Shown: positions 6,840-16,583 of the stretch, in pieces
Layout: each line of letters begins with the position of its first letter
How positions within the stretch are numbered: the stretch's first letter is position 1
NCBI GenBank assembly: GCA_046094385.1
Contig: JBJTHJ010000051.1
Span: 1 to 28,305 of the forward strand
Origin: ZLKRG08 sp046094385
GTDB taxonomy: Bacteria; Actinomycetota; Actinomycetes; Nanopelagicales; Nanopelagicaceae
Length of the DNA stretch: 28,305 bases
Direction of reading: 5' to 3'
Program-made: the position numbers and the translations under genes
The notes under the pieces: generated by a model
What the model saw: the letters and a program-made list of their open reading frames with translations, nothing else
Databases searched by the model: none
What the model was told of the DNA's origin: nothing

Positions 6840-8283
6840 TTAAGACTTCCAGGCGTAATTTTCCTTCGGACATATCCTCTGGGATCGCAGTCGGATATTG
6901 ACCGGTAAAACAAGCGGTACATAATGACTTTTCCGCAACAGTGGTGGCCTCAATTAGCCCCTCAAGGGATACATAACCAAGTGAATCAGCGCCAATTGAT
7001 CGTTTGATCTCCTCGACTTCTAAGCCACTTGCGATCAATTCGGCGCGGGTTGCAAAATCGATGCCGTAGAAGCACGGCCACTTAACTGGTGGCGAAGAGA
7101 TACGAACATGTACTTCTCGGGCACCAGCTTCGCGCAACATCCTGACGATTGCACGTTGAGTATTGCCACGCACAATCGAATCATCAACTACCACTATTTT
7201 CTTTCCTTCTACGATTTCACGAAGTGGGTTTAGTTTCAATCTAATTCCCAGTTGGCGAATTGTTTGAGAAGGTTGGATAAAAGTGCGACCAACATATGAA
7301 TTCTTAACTAACCCCGAGCCATAGGGAATATGTGAAGCTTTGGCATAACCGATTGCAGCTGGAGTTCCTGATTCGGGGACTGGAATCACTAAATCAGCAT
7401 CTACCGGTGCCTCTTTAGCTAAACGTTCGCCGATGGCAACGCGAGTGGCATGAACTCCGCGACCTGCGATTTGAGTATCTGGCCTTGCTAAATAGACATA
7501 CTCAAATAGACATCCTTTTGGATCTGGTTTATGCCAACAGAATGATCTAATTCCGTTCTCATCAATTGCAACAAACTCTCCGGGTTCGATTTCACGGACA
7601 AATGCCGCACCGACGATATCTAAAGCTGCAGTTTCAGAGGCCACAACCCAACCGCGTTCTAGCTTTCCAAGTACTAGTGGTCTGACCCCATGACGATCAC
7701 GAGCTGCGTACAAAGTGTGTTCGTCCATGAACACCAGAGAGAATGCGCCCTCTAACATCGGGAAGACTGCTACTGCGCTTGCCTCTAAATTCTTCTCATC
7801 GCGTAACGCAATTAAAGATGACATCACTTCGGTATCGGTAGTGGCCTTAATTCCGGTATCCCCATGTTTGGCCAATTCCTGCAGCAAATCACCGATATTT
7901 GTGAGGTTACCGTTATGAGCCAGCGCCAACGTGCCATATTTGGTTGGACGCAGAGTTGGTTGCGCATTGACCCAATTAGAGCTTCCGGTTGTGGAGTAAC
8001 GGGTATGCCCGATCGCAATGCCACCTTTTAGATTTGCTAGATCATTTTCGGTGAAGACTTGAGAAACCAGACCCATATCTTTAAATACCAAGATTCGTTC
8101 GCCATCTGAGGTGGCAATACCTGCAGATTCTTGGCCACGGTGTTGCAAGGCATACAAACCATAGAAGGCAAGTTTTGCAACCTCTTCACCTGGCGCCCAA
8201 ACTCCAAAGATTCCGCAGGCATCTTGCGGACCTTTATCCTCTTCAAAAAGATTATGAGTTAACTTGCCATCAGGGCGTCTCAT
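6832..8283 (-). CDS. purF: Amidophosphoribosyltransferase
   Basis: Catalyses the committed first step of purine synthesis, PRPP plus glutamine to phosphoribosylamine. 483 residues. Cys23 in QDACGIFG is the expected N-terminal nucleophile after removal of a 22-residue propeptide, as in the Bacillus-type enzymes. Cysteines in WPCFYGID and LCTACFTGQYP match the 4Fe-4S cluster ligands of that type. The PRPP site VVDDSIVRGNTQRAIV is intact. The start ATG (8281-8283) overlaps the stop of the sterol-carrier gene as ATGA, with TAGGA upstream. Purine nucleotides normally inhibit this family. Confidence 0.98.
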   Translation of the reverse strand: MRRPDGKLTHNLFEEDKGPQDACGIFGVWAPGEEVAKLAFYGLYALQHRGQESAGIATSDGERILVFKDMGLVSQVFTENDLANLKGGIAIGHTRYSTTGSSNWVNAQPTLRPTKYGTLALAHNGNLTNIGDLLQELAKHGDTGIKATTDTEVMSSLIALRDEKNLEASAVAVFPMLEGAFSLVFMDEHTLYAARDRHGVRPLVLGKLERGWVVASETAALDIVGAAFVREIEPGEFVAIDENGIRSFCWHKPDPKGCLFEYVYLARPDTQIAGRGVHATRVAIGERLAKEAPVDADLVIPVPESGTPAAIGYAKASHIPYGSGLVKNSYVGRTFIQPSQTIRQLGIRLKLNPLREIVEGKKIVVVDDSIVRGNTQRAIVRMLREAGAREVHVRISSPPVKWPCFYGIDFATRAELIASGLEVEEIKRSIGADSLGYVSLEGLIEATTVAEKSLCTACFTGQYPTAIPEDMSEGKLRLEVLND

Positions 8284-8582
8284 TGTCCAATCCTAATCGG
8301 TAGATATTCAGATAGATCTGCACGCGCTCCTGATGCGGAGATTGCACCGCTTTCTAGCGCGGCGCTCCAAGTAATCTTGCCAGATGCCAGCGCAAGCCAT
8401 GTATTTGCATCCATCTCTATGACATTTGGTGGTGTTCCGCGAGAATGTGATGGACCAGCTCCACATTGCACTGCTGCATAAGGTGGAATTCGAACTTCAA
8501 TGGCGCGACCTGGTGCCAGACTTACTAACTGCGCCAAAGTCTGCTTTACCTCTTGCATTACCTTTTGATCGCGCTTACTCAT
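8280..8582 (-). CDS. Sterol-carrier (SCP2/MDMPI C-terminal-like) small protein
   Basis: A 100-residue protein resembling the actinobacterial sterol carrier family protein commonly encoded beside purL and purF. The recognisable stretch is VRIPPYAAVQC, then GPSHSRGTPPNVIEM, then WLALASGKITWSAALESGAI and SGARADLSEYLPI. The last part is like the lipid-carrier fold in which a hydrophobic groove is followed by a short C-terminal helix. It lies 3 bases downstream of purL and overlaps purF by four bases (ATGA), so it is made with the purine enzymes. Its role is unknown; the ligand cannot be predicted. Confidence 0.75.
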   Translation of the reverse strand: MSKRDQKVMQEVKQTLAQLVSLAPGRAIEVRIPPYAAVQCGAGPSHSRGTPPNVIEMDANTWLALASGKITWSAALESGAISASGARADLSEYLPIRIGQ

Positions 8583-8585
8583 CTA

Positions 8586-10811
8586 TTATCCGAACAACTT
8601 TGGAAAAGTTCCGTAGTATGCATCAGCCAGCTCAGTCAAATAAATTTTGATCTTATTAATTGCCAAGTGATCTCCGCCAGTTACGCCAAGTTTGGAGACT
8701 TGAATTTCGAATCTCTTGCAAAGTGCAATCAACTTCTGCTCATCTTTGACTGCGACTAATACGCGCCCCGGAGTCTCGCTAAAGAGTTCTAGAGCTGGAT
8801 TTACTAAGGAAATTTCCGCGCCAATTCGGTGTTTTAAGGCCATTTCAGTGAGGGTGGCAGCTAAACCACCTTGAGATAAATCGTGAGCTGCAAGAAAGAC
8901 TTTTTCGGTCCGACCGGCAACTAGTAATTCATTTAACCGCTTGGCGGTGGGTAGATCAGAGGTTGGTGCTTGGCCGCCTCGGATACCATGTAGATATGCC
9001 CATTCACTTCCCCCAAAATCTGATTTGGTTTCACCGATTAAATAAAGTGACAAACCTGATTCTTGGTATGCCATAGGGGTTCTGGTGCGAACATCATCTA
9101 TAACTCCAAGCACTCCAATAATTGGCGTTGGCAAGATTGCAACGTCACCAGTTTGATTATAAAAAGAGACATTGCCGCCAGTTACCGGCAAACCCATCTC
9201 TAGACAGGCATCGGCAAGTCCGCGAACGGTCTCTGCAAATTGCCACATCACACCGGGATCTTCTGGTGAGCCAAAGTTCAAACAATTGGTAACTGCCAAA
9301 GGTTTTGCACCAGCAGTTGCGATATTTCGGCAAGCTTCAAGTAGCGCCAGTTTTACTCCTTCGTAGGGATTTAAATAAGACCAATTAGCATTTGCATCGG
9401 TCGATACCGCCACTCCCAAATTAGTCTCTTCGTCAATTCTCACCATTCCAGAATCCTCTGGTTGCGCCTGCACGGTATTGCCAAGAACATAACGATCGTA
9501 TTGGCTGGTCACCCAAGATTTATCTGCAATATTTGGCGCAGCAATCAATTTTAGAAAGGCCGCTTTGATTTCAGAATCACCTGTTGGCATTGGAACTTGA
9601 AGTTCTGTCTTACTAACTTCATCAATATATTCTGGTTTTGCAAATGGTCTTTGATAGACCGGACCATCGTGTGCCACGGTTCTAGGTGGCACATCTACGA
9701 TTACCTCTCCGTGCCAAGTGATAATCAACCGATCCCCATCGGTGACCTCTCCGATCACCGTCGCGGTGACCTCCCACTTTCGGCAGATTTCCAGGAATTT
9801 ATCGATATTTTTCGGCTCTACGATGGCACACATGCGCTCTTGAGATTCCGACATCAGAATCTCTTCGGGAGATAGAGATGGATCACGAAGTGGCACTCGA
9901 TCTAACTCGACTTTCATTCCACCTGTTCCACCAGAGGCCAATTCTGAAGTTGCACAAGATAGACCAGCGCCACCTAAATCTTGGATGCCCACCACTAGAT
10001 CGGCTGCAAAGATCTCAAGTGAGCACTCGATCAAAACCTTCTCTGCAAAGGGATCGCCCACCTGTACTGAAGGTCGCTTTGCCGGACCAGACTCACCAAA
10101 AGTTTCTGATGCCAGAACTGAAACTCCGCCGATGCCATCGCCACCAGTTTTGGCACCATACAAAACCACTAAATTTCCGGGACCAGATGCTTTCGCTAAT
10201 TTGATCTGATCATGTTTCATGACGCCAACACATAAGGCATTTACCAATGGATTGCCGATATAAGTCTCATCAAAAATAACTTCGCCGCCGATATTTGGTA
10301 GACCCAAACAATTTCCATAACCACCGATACCTGCCACCACTCCAGGCAAGACTCGTTTGGTATCGCTTGCATCTGCGGGGCCAAATCGAAGTGGATCCAT
10401 TACGGCAATGGGCCTTGCGCCCATTGTCAAAATATCGCGGACAATTCCGCCAACTCCGGTCGCTGCGCCTTGATAAGGCTCGATGAACGAGGGGTGGTTA
10501 TGTGATTCAATTTTGAAAGTTACCGCATAGCCCTGCCCTACATCAACCACGCCAGCATTCTCACCAATACCGACTAATAAGGCATCAGACTTCGGTGCTT
10601 TCTCTCCAAATTGTTTTAAATGGACTTTAGAAGATTTGTAAGAACAATGTTCGGACCACATCACCGAATACATCGCCAACTCCGAAGAGGTTGGACGGCG
10701 CTTTAAAATTTCCTTAATTCGTTGGTATTCATCGGGCTTTAAGCCCAGCTCTAAAAATGGTTGGCTTTGATCGGGGTTACTCTCCGCATTTTTTACCGTA
10801 TCTAAAGCCAT
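8586..10811 (-). CDS. purL: FGAM synthase large subunit
   Basis: The ATP-dependent synthetase subunit of the PurS-PurQ-PurL complex, which converts FGAR, glutamine and ATP to FGAM (step 4). 741 residues, the short PurL form that needs separate PurQ and PurS. Motifs include SEHCSYKSSK (about 53-62), KIESHNHPSFIEPYQGAATG (about 98-117), the conserved GVGGIVRDI, DLGGAGLSCATSELA and the second half AHDLSQGGLAATL. ATG at 10809-10811 directly abuts the purQ stop (TAA then ATG). It is followed by the sterol-carrier gene after 3 bases. Confidence 0.98.
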   Translation of the reverse strand: MALDTVKNAESNPDQSQPFLELGLKPDEYQRIKEILKRRPTSSELAMYSVMWSEHCSYKSSKVHLKQFGEKAPKSDALLVGIGENAGVVDVGQGYAVTFKIESHNHPSFIEPYQGAATGVGGIVRDILTMGARPIAVMDPLRFGPADASDTKRVLPGVVAGIGGYGNCLGLPNIGGEVIFDETYIGNPLVNALCVGVMKHDQIKLAKASGPGNLVVLYGAKTGGDGIGGVSVLASETFGESGPAKRPSVQVGDPFAEKVLIECSLEIFAADLVVGIQDLGGAGLSCATSELASGGTGGMKVELDRVPLRDPSLSPEEILMSESQERMCAIVEPKNIDKFLEICRKWEVTATVIGEVTDGDRLIITWHGEVIVDVPPRTVAHDGPVYQRPFAKPEYIDEVSKTELQVPMPTGDSEIKAAFLKLIAAPNIADKSWVTSQYDRYVLGNTVQAQPEDSGMVRIDEETNLGVAVSTDANANWSYLNPYEGVKLALLEACRNIATAGAKPLAVTNCLNFGSPEDPGVMWQFAETVRGLADACLEMGLPVTGGNVSFYNQTGDVAILPTPIIGVLGVIDDVRTRTPMAYQESGLSLYLIGETKSDFGGSEWAYLHGIRGGQAPTSDLPTAKRLNELLVAGRTEKVFLAAHDLSQGGLAATLTEMALKHRIGAEISLVNPALELFSETPGRVLVAVKDEQKLIALCKRFEIQVSKLGVTGGDHLAINKIKIYLTELADAYYGTFPKLFG

Positions 10812-11480
10812 TTATCTAACCATTGCCTTTAAAACCGAGGTGAAGAAAGGTAGGCCATCGGTACTTGGTCCACAGAGTTCTTCAATCGCATGCTCTGGGT
10901 GGGGCATCAATCCGACGATGTTGCCCCGGTCGTTGGTGATGCCGGCGATCAAATTTCGGGATCCATTTGGATTTTCACCTACATATCTGGCAACTACTCG
11001 ACCTTCGGACTCCAGCATATTTAAAGTTTCATCATCGCATTGAAAAGAGCCTTCGCCGTTTTTCAATGGAATCACAATTTGTTCTCCCTTTTCAAAGGAG
11101 TTGGTCCAAACCGTTGAATTATTTACGATTTCTAACTTTTGATCATGGCAGTAAAAATGTAAATTCTTATTTCGAGTGAGCGCACCAGGTAGTAGATGTG
11201 ATTCGCAGAGAATTTGAAATCCATTACAAATTCCAAGGACTGGTAATCCGTGCTTAGCTTTCTCGATGATTGTGGTCATTACAGGAGCAAAGCGTGAGAT
11301 AGCGCCACAACGAAGATAATCCCCATAAGAGAATCCGCCGGGCAAAATCACAGCATCAACATTTTGAATCGAAGCTTCCGCGTGCCATAAGGCAATCGCT
11401 TCAGCGCCAGCTTCCCTGACTGCGCGTTGCGCGTCACGATCATCCAGCGAGCCTGGAAAGGTGACGACTCCAATGCGCAT
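10812..11480 (-). CDS. purQ: FGAM synthase glutaminase subunit
   Basis: The glutamine amidotransferase (class I, triad type) that feeds ammonia to PurL. 222 residues. The nucleophile Cys85 sits in LGICNGFQIL, the oxyanion region is LPGGFSYGDYLRCGA, and the His/Glu pair is in MPHPEHAIEEL near the C-terminus. The start ATG overlaps the purS stop by one base (TAATG), so the two are coupled. Confidence 0.98.
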   Translation of the reverse strand: MRIGVVTFPGSLDDRDAQRAVREAGAEAIALWHAEASIQNVDAVILPGGFSYGDYLRCGAISRFAPVMTTIIEKAKHGLPVLGICNGFQILCESHLLPGALTRNKNLHFYCHDQKLEIVNNSTVWTNSFEKGEQIVIPLKNGEGSFQCDDETLNMLESEGRVVARYVGENPNGSRNLIAGITNDRGNIVGLMPHPEHAIEELCGPSTDGLPFFTSVLKAMVR

Positions 11481-11716
11481 TATTTCTCGACTCTTACGGT
11501 GTAATTTTCGATAACAGGATTAGAGAGCAAGATTTCAGCAGCTTTATTTATCTCTTCGATCGAAGGTTCGCCTTCAACTTCGATCTCAAATAGCTTTCCT
11601 TGGCGAACGCTCTTGGCAAATTTAAATCCGAGACGTGGCAACGCTGATGCCACTGCCTGCCCCTGCGGATCCAAAATCTCAGGTTTAAGCATTACCTCGA
11701 CGATGATCTTTGCCAT
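11480..11716 (-). CDS. purS: FGAM synthase PurS subunit
   Basis: A 78-residue PurS, which bridges PurQ and PurL and forms part of the ammonia channel. Seen in the sequence: IIVEVMLKPEILDPQGQAVA, then LGFKFAKSVRQGKLFEIEVEG and the C-terminal NPVIENYTVRVEK, all typical. A strong AAGGGGGAAG Shine-Dalgarno lies just upstream of ATG 11714-11716. The gap to purC is 28 bases. Confidence 0.97.
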   Translation of the reverse strand: MAKIIVEVMLKPEILDPQGQAVASALPRLGFKFAKSVRQGKLFEIEVEGEPSIEEINKAAEILLSNPVIENYTVRVEK

Positions 11717-11744
11717 GTGCTTCCCCCTTGACCCTACGGTGCTT

Positions 11745-12617
11745 CTATGAACTCTTGCTTGAAAACTTACTACCCGTTAATTTGAGGAAGGCTTCTTCAT
11801 ATCTGGTCGCGGTTTTTTCCACGATTTCCAGCGGAATAGTAGGAGGTTCACTCTCTTTATCCCAAACACTCGCCAAATAATCTCGCAAAAATTGCTTATC
11901 GAAGGAGTTATGGGCCAAATCCCAGAATCTCGAGGAGTCTGGAGTGAGGACCTCATCGCCTAGGGTGATCTCTCCATTTGAATCCAATCCAAATTCGAAT
12001 TTGGTATCTACCAGGATGATCTCCCGTGTTGCCGCATAATCTTTGGCTCGATCATAAAGCGCCAAAGTCAAACGTTTTAATTCAGTTGCACTCTCCAAAC
12101 CCACAAGTTCTGATGCTGCTGCAAAATCAATATTGACATCATGATCACCGAGCTCTGCTTTAGTTGCCGGAGTGAAAATCGAATTTGGTAATTTTGAGCC
12201 CTCTTGTAAACCTGTTGGTAAATGATTGCCACAGACTTTTTGGCTCTGCTGATATTCCTTCCAACCAGAACCTGTCAGATAGCCTCTGGCAACGCATTCG
12301 ACTGGGAACATCTTCAACGGTTTGGCAATTACTGCGCGATCTTTAACTGACATTGGGACCTCAGTTGAGATTATGTGATTAGGCACGATATCAGCGAGCT
12401 TTTCAAACCAGAAAAGGGAGATTTGAGTCAGGATCTTTCCCTTATTTGGAATTTCGGTTGGCAATACCCAATCAAATGCACTTATCCGATCTGAGGCCAC
12501 AATCAAAAGTTCCTGCTTTTCGTTTATGTAAAGATCGCGGACTTTTCCAGTTCGTAGGTGTTTCCAACCATCAATATCTGGCGCGATTGGTGCGCCCTTT
12601 AATCCAAAACCACTCAT
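11745..12617 (-). CDS. purC: SAICAR synthetase
   Basis: Condenses CAIR with aspartate (ATP-dependent) to give SAICAR, step 7 of purine synthesis. 290 residues, of the longer actinobacterial/yeast-like type. Motifs: RTGKVRDLY (about 22-30), VASDRISAFDW (about 40-50), PNKGKILTQIS, ECVARGYLTGSGWKEYQ, ILVDTKFEFG and DEVLTPDSSRFW. The start ATG overlaps the purB stop as ATGA. The CAIR-forming enzymes PurE/PurK are not in this window. Confidence 0.97.
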   Translation of the reverse strand: MSGFGLKGAPIAPDIDGWKHLRTGKVRDLYINEKQELLIVASDRISAFDWVLPTEIPNKGKILTQISLFWFEKLADIVPNHIISTEVPMSVKDRAVIAKPLKMFPVECVARGYLTGSGWKEYQQSQKVCGNHLPTGLQEGSKLPNSIFTPATKAELGDHDVNIDFAAASELVGLESATELKRLTLALYDRAKDYAATREIILVDTKFEFGLDSNGEITLGDEVLTPDSSRFWDLAHNSFDKQFLRDYLASVWDKESEPPTIPLEIVEKTATRYEEAFLKLTGSKFSSKSS

Positions 12618-14017
12618 CGAATTGCGTTGGGTTGATACTTTGCAGCATCGCTATGCATGGCAGTGATCGCTTCGATGCGTTCAACTACTCTTAAAACTTG
12701 AGATTTAGCAGCACCGGTAAATTCGATTGGATGCTTGATTAGCGATTGCAACTCTTCACGATTTAAGGGAATTCGTGGATCGGCGGCGAGCGCATCTATC
12801 AATTGATTTGCTTCGCCATCACGCATCGCTAAAGCTGCTTTGGTGGCATGCTCCTTAATAATTTCGTGTGCCGTTTCGCGGCCCACGCCCTTTTTGATAG
12901 CAGCCATCAAAATCTTGGTACTCGCTAGAAATGGTAAAAAGCGCTCTAATTCAGCATTGATCACCGCTGGAAAAGCGCCAAATTCCTTTAATACCGTCAA
13001 CATGGTTTCAAGTAACCCATCAATTGCATAGAAAGAATCGGCGATTGCTACCCGGCGGACCACAGAGCAGGAGACATCGCCCTCATTCCATTGCTCACCA
13101 GATAACTCGCCGACCATCGCGCTAAAGCCACGCAAAATCACCGCTAAACCATTGATACGCTCGCAAGAGCGAGTATTCATCTTATGTGGCATCGCAGAAG
13201 ATCCAACTTGTCCGGCTTTAAATCCCTCAGTTACCAACTCAGCACCTGCCATTAATCGAATGGTGGTGGCAAGTGATGATGGAGCTGCCGCTAACTGAAC
13301 CAAAGTAGTTATTACTTCATAGTCCAGCGAACGTGGATATACCTGACCTGTGGATTCTAAAACTCTATTGAAACCTAAGTGAGATGCGATCTCTCTTTCA
13401 AGATGTGAGTGCTTTTCAAATGATCCAAGGAGATCAATTGAGTCTTGTGCGGTACCAACTGGTCCTTTTAGGCCGCGCATTGGATAACGCTCAAGCAGTG
13501 AGGTTAAGCGCTCGAATGCATAAAGAAGTTCTTCGGCGCTATTTGCAAATCTCTTGCCTAATGTGGTGATCTGCGCTGGCACATTGTGAGAACGGCCGGC
13601 AATTGGCTGTTCGTTGAACTCAATAGCTTTCTCGCCTAATCGCGCAAGCAGTGCCACCACTTTGTCTCTTACCAATTCTAGGCCAAGTCGAATTTGCAAC
13701 GCTTCGATATTCTCAGTTAGATCGCGGCTGGTCATGCCAGTATGTATGACTTCGTGGCCTGCCAGCGAATTAAATTCTTCGATACGCGCCTTCACATCGT
13801 GGCGCGTAACTTTCTCTCGATTATCGATGGAACTTAAATCGACTTGATCTTTTACCTTTTCATAAGCGGCCAGTTGTTCATCTGAGATCTCATGGCCCAA
13901 CTTCTTTTGGGCTCTTGCCACTGCCAGCCAGAGTTCACGCTCTGCAATTATTTTGGCCTCTGCGGAGAAGATTTGCCGCATCGCCTCTGAGGCATATCTA
14001 TTAGCTAGCACGCTCAC
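12614..14017 (-). CDS. purB: Adenylosuccinate lyase
   Basis: Cleaves SAICAR and adenylosuccinate, so it serves both IMP and AMP synthesis. 467 residues with the fumarase-superfamily signature GSSAMPHKMNTRSCERI. Further motifs are TGMTSRDLTENIE and AGRSHNVPAQ. The frame extends to an ATG at 14072-14074, but that would overlap purD by 29 bases and add residues not found in the family. I chose GTG at 14015-14017, which gives the usual N-terminus MSVLANRYASEAM and has GGGGAG nine bases upstream (14027-14032). It is coupled to purC downstream. Confidence 0.96.
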   Translation of the reverse strand: MSVLANRYASEAMRQIFSAEAKIIAERELWLAVARAQKKLGHEISDEQLAAYEKVKDQVDLSSIDNREKVTRHDVKARIEEFNSLAGHEVIHTGMTSRDLTENIEALQIRLGLELVRDKVVALLARLGEKAIEFNEQPIAGRSHNVPAQITTLGKRFANSAEELLYAFERLTSLLERYPMRGLKGPVGTAQDSIDLLGSFEKHSHLEREIASHLGFNRVLESTGQVYPRSLDYEVITTLVQLAAAPSSLATTIRLMAGAELVTEGFKAGQVGSSAMPHKMNTRSCERINGLAVILRGFSAMVGELSGEQWNEGDVSCSVVRRVAIADSFYAIDGLLETMLTVLKEFGAFPAVINAELERFLPFLASTKILMAAIKKGVGRETAHEIIKEHATKAALAMRDGEANQLIDALAADPRIPLNREELQSLIKHPIEFTGAAKSQVLRVVERIEAITAMHSDAAKYQPNAIR

Positions 14018-14045
14018 TGCCACATTCTCCCCTATTACCTGCCCG

Positions 14046-15287
14046 TTAATTACCCGACTCGGCAATTGATGCATTTAAAGCTATGTCATTGCGATAAAAG
14101 GATCCCCGTAATTTGATTTTAGAAATCACCTGATAGGCAAGCTTCCGGGCATTTGTGAGATTTTCACCGTTTGCGGTAACTGTGAGCACCCGACCACCGG
14201 CAGATACCAGTGGTCCATTTAATTTAGTCCCAGCGTGAAAGATCTTTACTCCATCTATCTCTGATAATTGTGAGATCTCATCACCAGTTTTGACTTCGCT
14301 TGGATACCCGGGGGCTGCTAAAACCACTGTGACTGCTGATTGATCACGCCACTGCAATTGAATATCTTTCAAATCTCCAGTGGCAGCTTTCAAAAGCAAT
14401 TGTGCAAGTGGAGTTTTTAGTCTTGGTATTAAAACTTGAGTTTCGGGATCACCAAATCTAGCGTTGAACTCAATAACTCTAATTCCATCTTTGGTAAGCG
14501 CCAGCCCTGCGTATAGCAATCCAATAAATGGAGTGCCACGTTTTGCCATCTCGGCGATCATTGGTGCCAAAACTCTTTTATGTGTCTCTTCGATAATGTT
14601 CTTAGGCGCCCACGGCAATGGTGAATAAGCTCCCATGCCACCAGTATTTGGGCCTTCATCATTGTCATAAGCCCTTTTGAAATCTTGCGCAGGTTGCATC
14701 GCCAAAATCTGATTGCCATCCGAGATTCCAAATAAGGAGATCTCTGGTCCATCCAGATACTCTTCGATTACTACTTGTTTGCACGAGAGCGCATGTTTTA
14801 GCGCCACATCTCGATCATCGGTGACCACCACACCTTTACCAGCGGCTAAGCCATCATCTTTAACTACATACGGCGCACCAAATTGATCCAGCGCTGCTTC
14901 AATCTCGCTTTGGCTCTGACAAGTGAAAGATTTTGCAGTTGGCACGCCAGCTGCTTGCATCACTTGCTTGGCAAAATTCTTCGATCCTTCAAGTTGCGCT
15001 GCCGCCTTAGAGGGGCCAAAAACTGCAAAATTAGCGCTTCTAAGTAAGTCAGCTAAACCATTTACCAACGGCAATTCAGGGCCAATTACCACTAAATCAA
15101 TTGCTAGCGACTTTGCCAAAGCAAGGATGGCATCGTTATCTGAAATAGAAATTGGATGCAGATTGGCAATTTCGCCGATTCCTGGATTACCTGGCGCTAC
15201 ATGTAGCTCTGATACTTCACTATCTGCCGCTAACCCAGTAGCTAGGGCATGTTCACGCCCACCGCTTCCAATTAGCAGCACCTTCAT
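14046..15287 (-). CDS. purD: Phosphoribosylamine-glycine ligase (GAR synthetase)
   Basis: An ATP-grasp enzyme that joins glycine to phosphoribosylamine (step 2). 413 residues. It starts MKVLLIGSGGREHALA and carries the dinucleotide-like N-domain, the ATP-binding stretch PYVVKDDGLAAGKGVVV (about 134-150) and EGPNTGGMGAYSP. The metal-binding VIEFNARFGDPETQVL follows. It begins 2 bases after the purA stop and ends 28 bases before the purB start. The next enzyme, PurN, is not present here. Confidence 0.98.
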   Translation of the reverse strand: MKVLLIGSGGREHALATGLAADSEVSELHVAPGNPGIGEIANLHPISISDNDAILALAKSLAIDLVVIGPELPLVNGLADLLRSANFAVFGPSKAAAQLEGSKNFAKQVMQAAGVPTAKSFTCQSQSEIEAALDQFGAPYVVKDDGLAAGKGVVVTDDRDVALKHALSCKQVVIEEYLDGPEISLFGISDGNQILAMQPAQDFKRAYDNDEGPNTGGMGAYSPLPWAPKNIIEETHKRVLAPMIAEMAKRGTPFIGLLYAGLALTKDGIRVIEFNARFGDPETQVLIPRLKTPLAQLLLKAATGDLKDIQLQWRDQSAVTVVLAAPGYPSEVKTGDEISQLSEIDGVKIFHAGTKLNGPLVSAGGRVLTVTANGENLTNARKLAYQVISKIKLRGSFYRNDIALNASIAESGN

Positions 15288-15289
15288 CG

Positions 15290-16573
15290 CTAGATAAATT
15301 CCTTCACGACGATGGTCTGATCTCTTCCAGGGCCAACTCCGATTGCGGACATCGGTGCGCCACTTATTTTCTCTAGATATTTGACATATTTCTGGGCATT
15401 AATTGGGAGATCTTCAAAACGTTTGCAGTTAGAGATATCTTCCGTCCAGCCATCCAAATATTCGTAGATTGGTTTGGCATGATGAAAATCTGTTTGAGAT
15501 GCCGGTACTTCTTCGACTCGTTTTCCATCAACTTCGTAGGCCACGCAAACTGGGATCTTTTCCCATCCGGTCAACACATCTAATTTCGTCAAGAAGAAAT
15601 CCGTTAAACCATTAACTCGAGTGGCATAACGTGCGATGGGGGCATCAAACCAACCACATCTACGATTGCGTCCGGTAGTAACGCCAACCTCTCCACCAAT
15701 TCGACGTAGCGCTTCGCCATCTTCATCGAATAACTCAGTTGGAAATGGCCCACTACCAACTCGTGTTGTATAAGCTTTCAAAATTCCGATAACGCGATCG
15801 ATCTTGGTCGGACCAATACCAGAACCAGTGCAAGCGCCACCGGCAGTTGGATTAGATGAAGTTACGTACGGATAGGTACCGTGGTCTACATCCAACAAAG
15901 TGCCTTGAGACCCTTCAAGTAATACGATCTTCCCAGATGCCAACGCTTGGTTAAGTAGTAGCGCAGTATCCGCCACATATGGCTTGAGAATCTCAGCGTA
16001 ATTTAGATATTCAGCCAAAACCTCATCGACATTGATGCCATTGCGATTGAATACTTTGATCAACACTTGATTCTTATCGCGCAGAGCGGCCTCTAATTTC
16101 TGCCGCAGGATAGAGGGATCAAAGAGATCTTGAACTCGGATTCCGATGCGGTTGATTTTGTCAGCATAGGCAGGGCCAATGCCTCGCCCCGTGGTTCCGA
16201 TCTTTGCTTTTCCTAAGAAGCGCTCGGTTACCTTGTCGATGGTGCGATGGTACGGAGTGATCAAATGAGCATTTAAGGAGATCACCAATTTAGAGGTATC
16301 AATTCCGCGCTCATTTAATCCTTTGATTTCCTCTAAGAGCACTGCTGGATCGATAACTACACCATTGCCAATTACCGGAGTGCAATTGCCTGAGAGTATT
16401 CCGGAGGGTAAAAGATGTAGCGCATACTTTTGATCACCGATTACCACTGTATGGCCAGCGTTGTTACCACCTTGATAACGAACTACGTAATCAACGCGAT
16501 CGCCTAGTAAGTCGGTGGCTTTACCTTTTCCTTCGTCGCCCCATTGCGCACCAAGGAGAACTAGCGCTGGCAT
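15290..16573 (-). CDS. purA: Adenylosuccinate synthetase
   Basis: GTP-dependent conversion of IMP and aspartate to adenylosuccinate, the first AMP-specific step. 427 residues. It starts MPALVLLGAQWGDEGKGKAT with the GTP loop GDEGKGK, followed by QGGNNAGHTV and the signatures TTGRGIGPAYADK, EGSQGTLLDVDHGTYPYVTS and GVTTGRNRRCGWFD. It lies 10 bases downstream of fbaA and 2 bases upstream of purD, so it is the first purine gene of the long operon. Confidence 0.98.
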   Translation of the reverse strand: MPALVLLGAQWGDEGKGKATDLLGDRVDYVVRYQGGNNAGHTVVIGDQKYALHLLPSGILSGNCTPVIGNGVVIDPAVLLEEIKGLNERGIDTSKLVISLNAHLITPYHRTIDKVTERFLGKAKIGTTGRGIGPAYADKINRIGIRVQDLFDPSILRQKLEAALRDKNQVLIKVFNRNGINVDEVLAEYLNYAEILKPYVADTALLLNQALASGKIVLLEGSQGTLLDVDHGTYPYVTSSNPTAGGACTGSGIGPTKIDRVIGILKAYTTRVGSGPFPTELFDEDGEALRRIGGEVGVTTGRNRRCGWFDAPIARYATRVNGLTDFFLTKLDVLTGWEKIPVCVAYEVDGKRVEEVPASQTDFHHAKPIYEYLDGWTEDISNCKRFEDLPINAQKYVKYLEKISGAPMSAIGVGPGRDQTIVVKEFI

Positions 16574-16583
16574 GAGTGTTCGC

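Noticed and set aside
9597..10204. Plus-strand open frames inside purL
   Set aside because: They are mirror frames of a well conserved gene, with no start signals or homology.
14018..14074. Longer N-terminus of purB from ATG 14074
   Set aside because: It overlaps purD, adds residues not seen in the family, and the GTG at 14017 has a GGGGAG at ideal distance.
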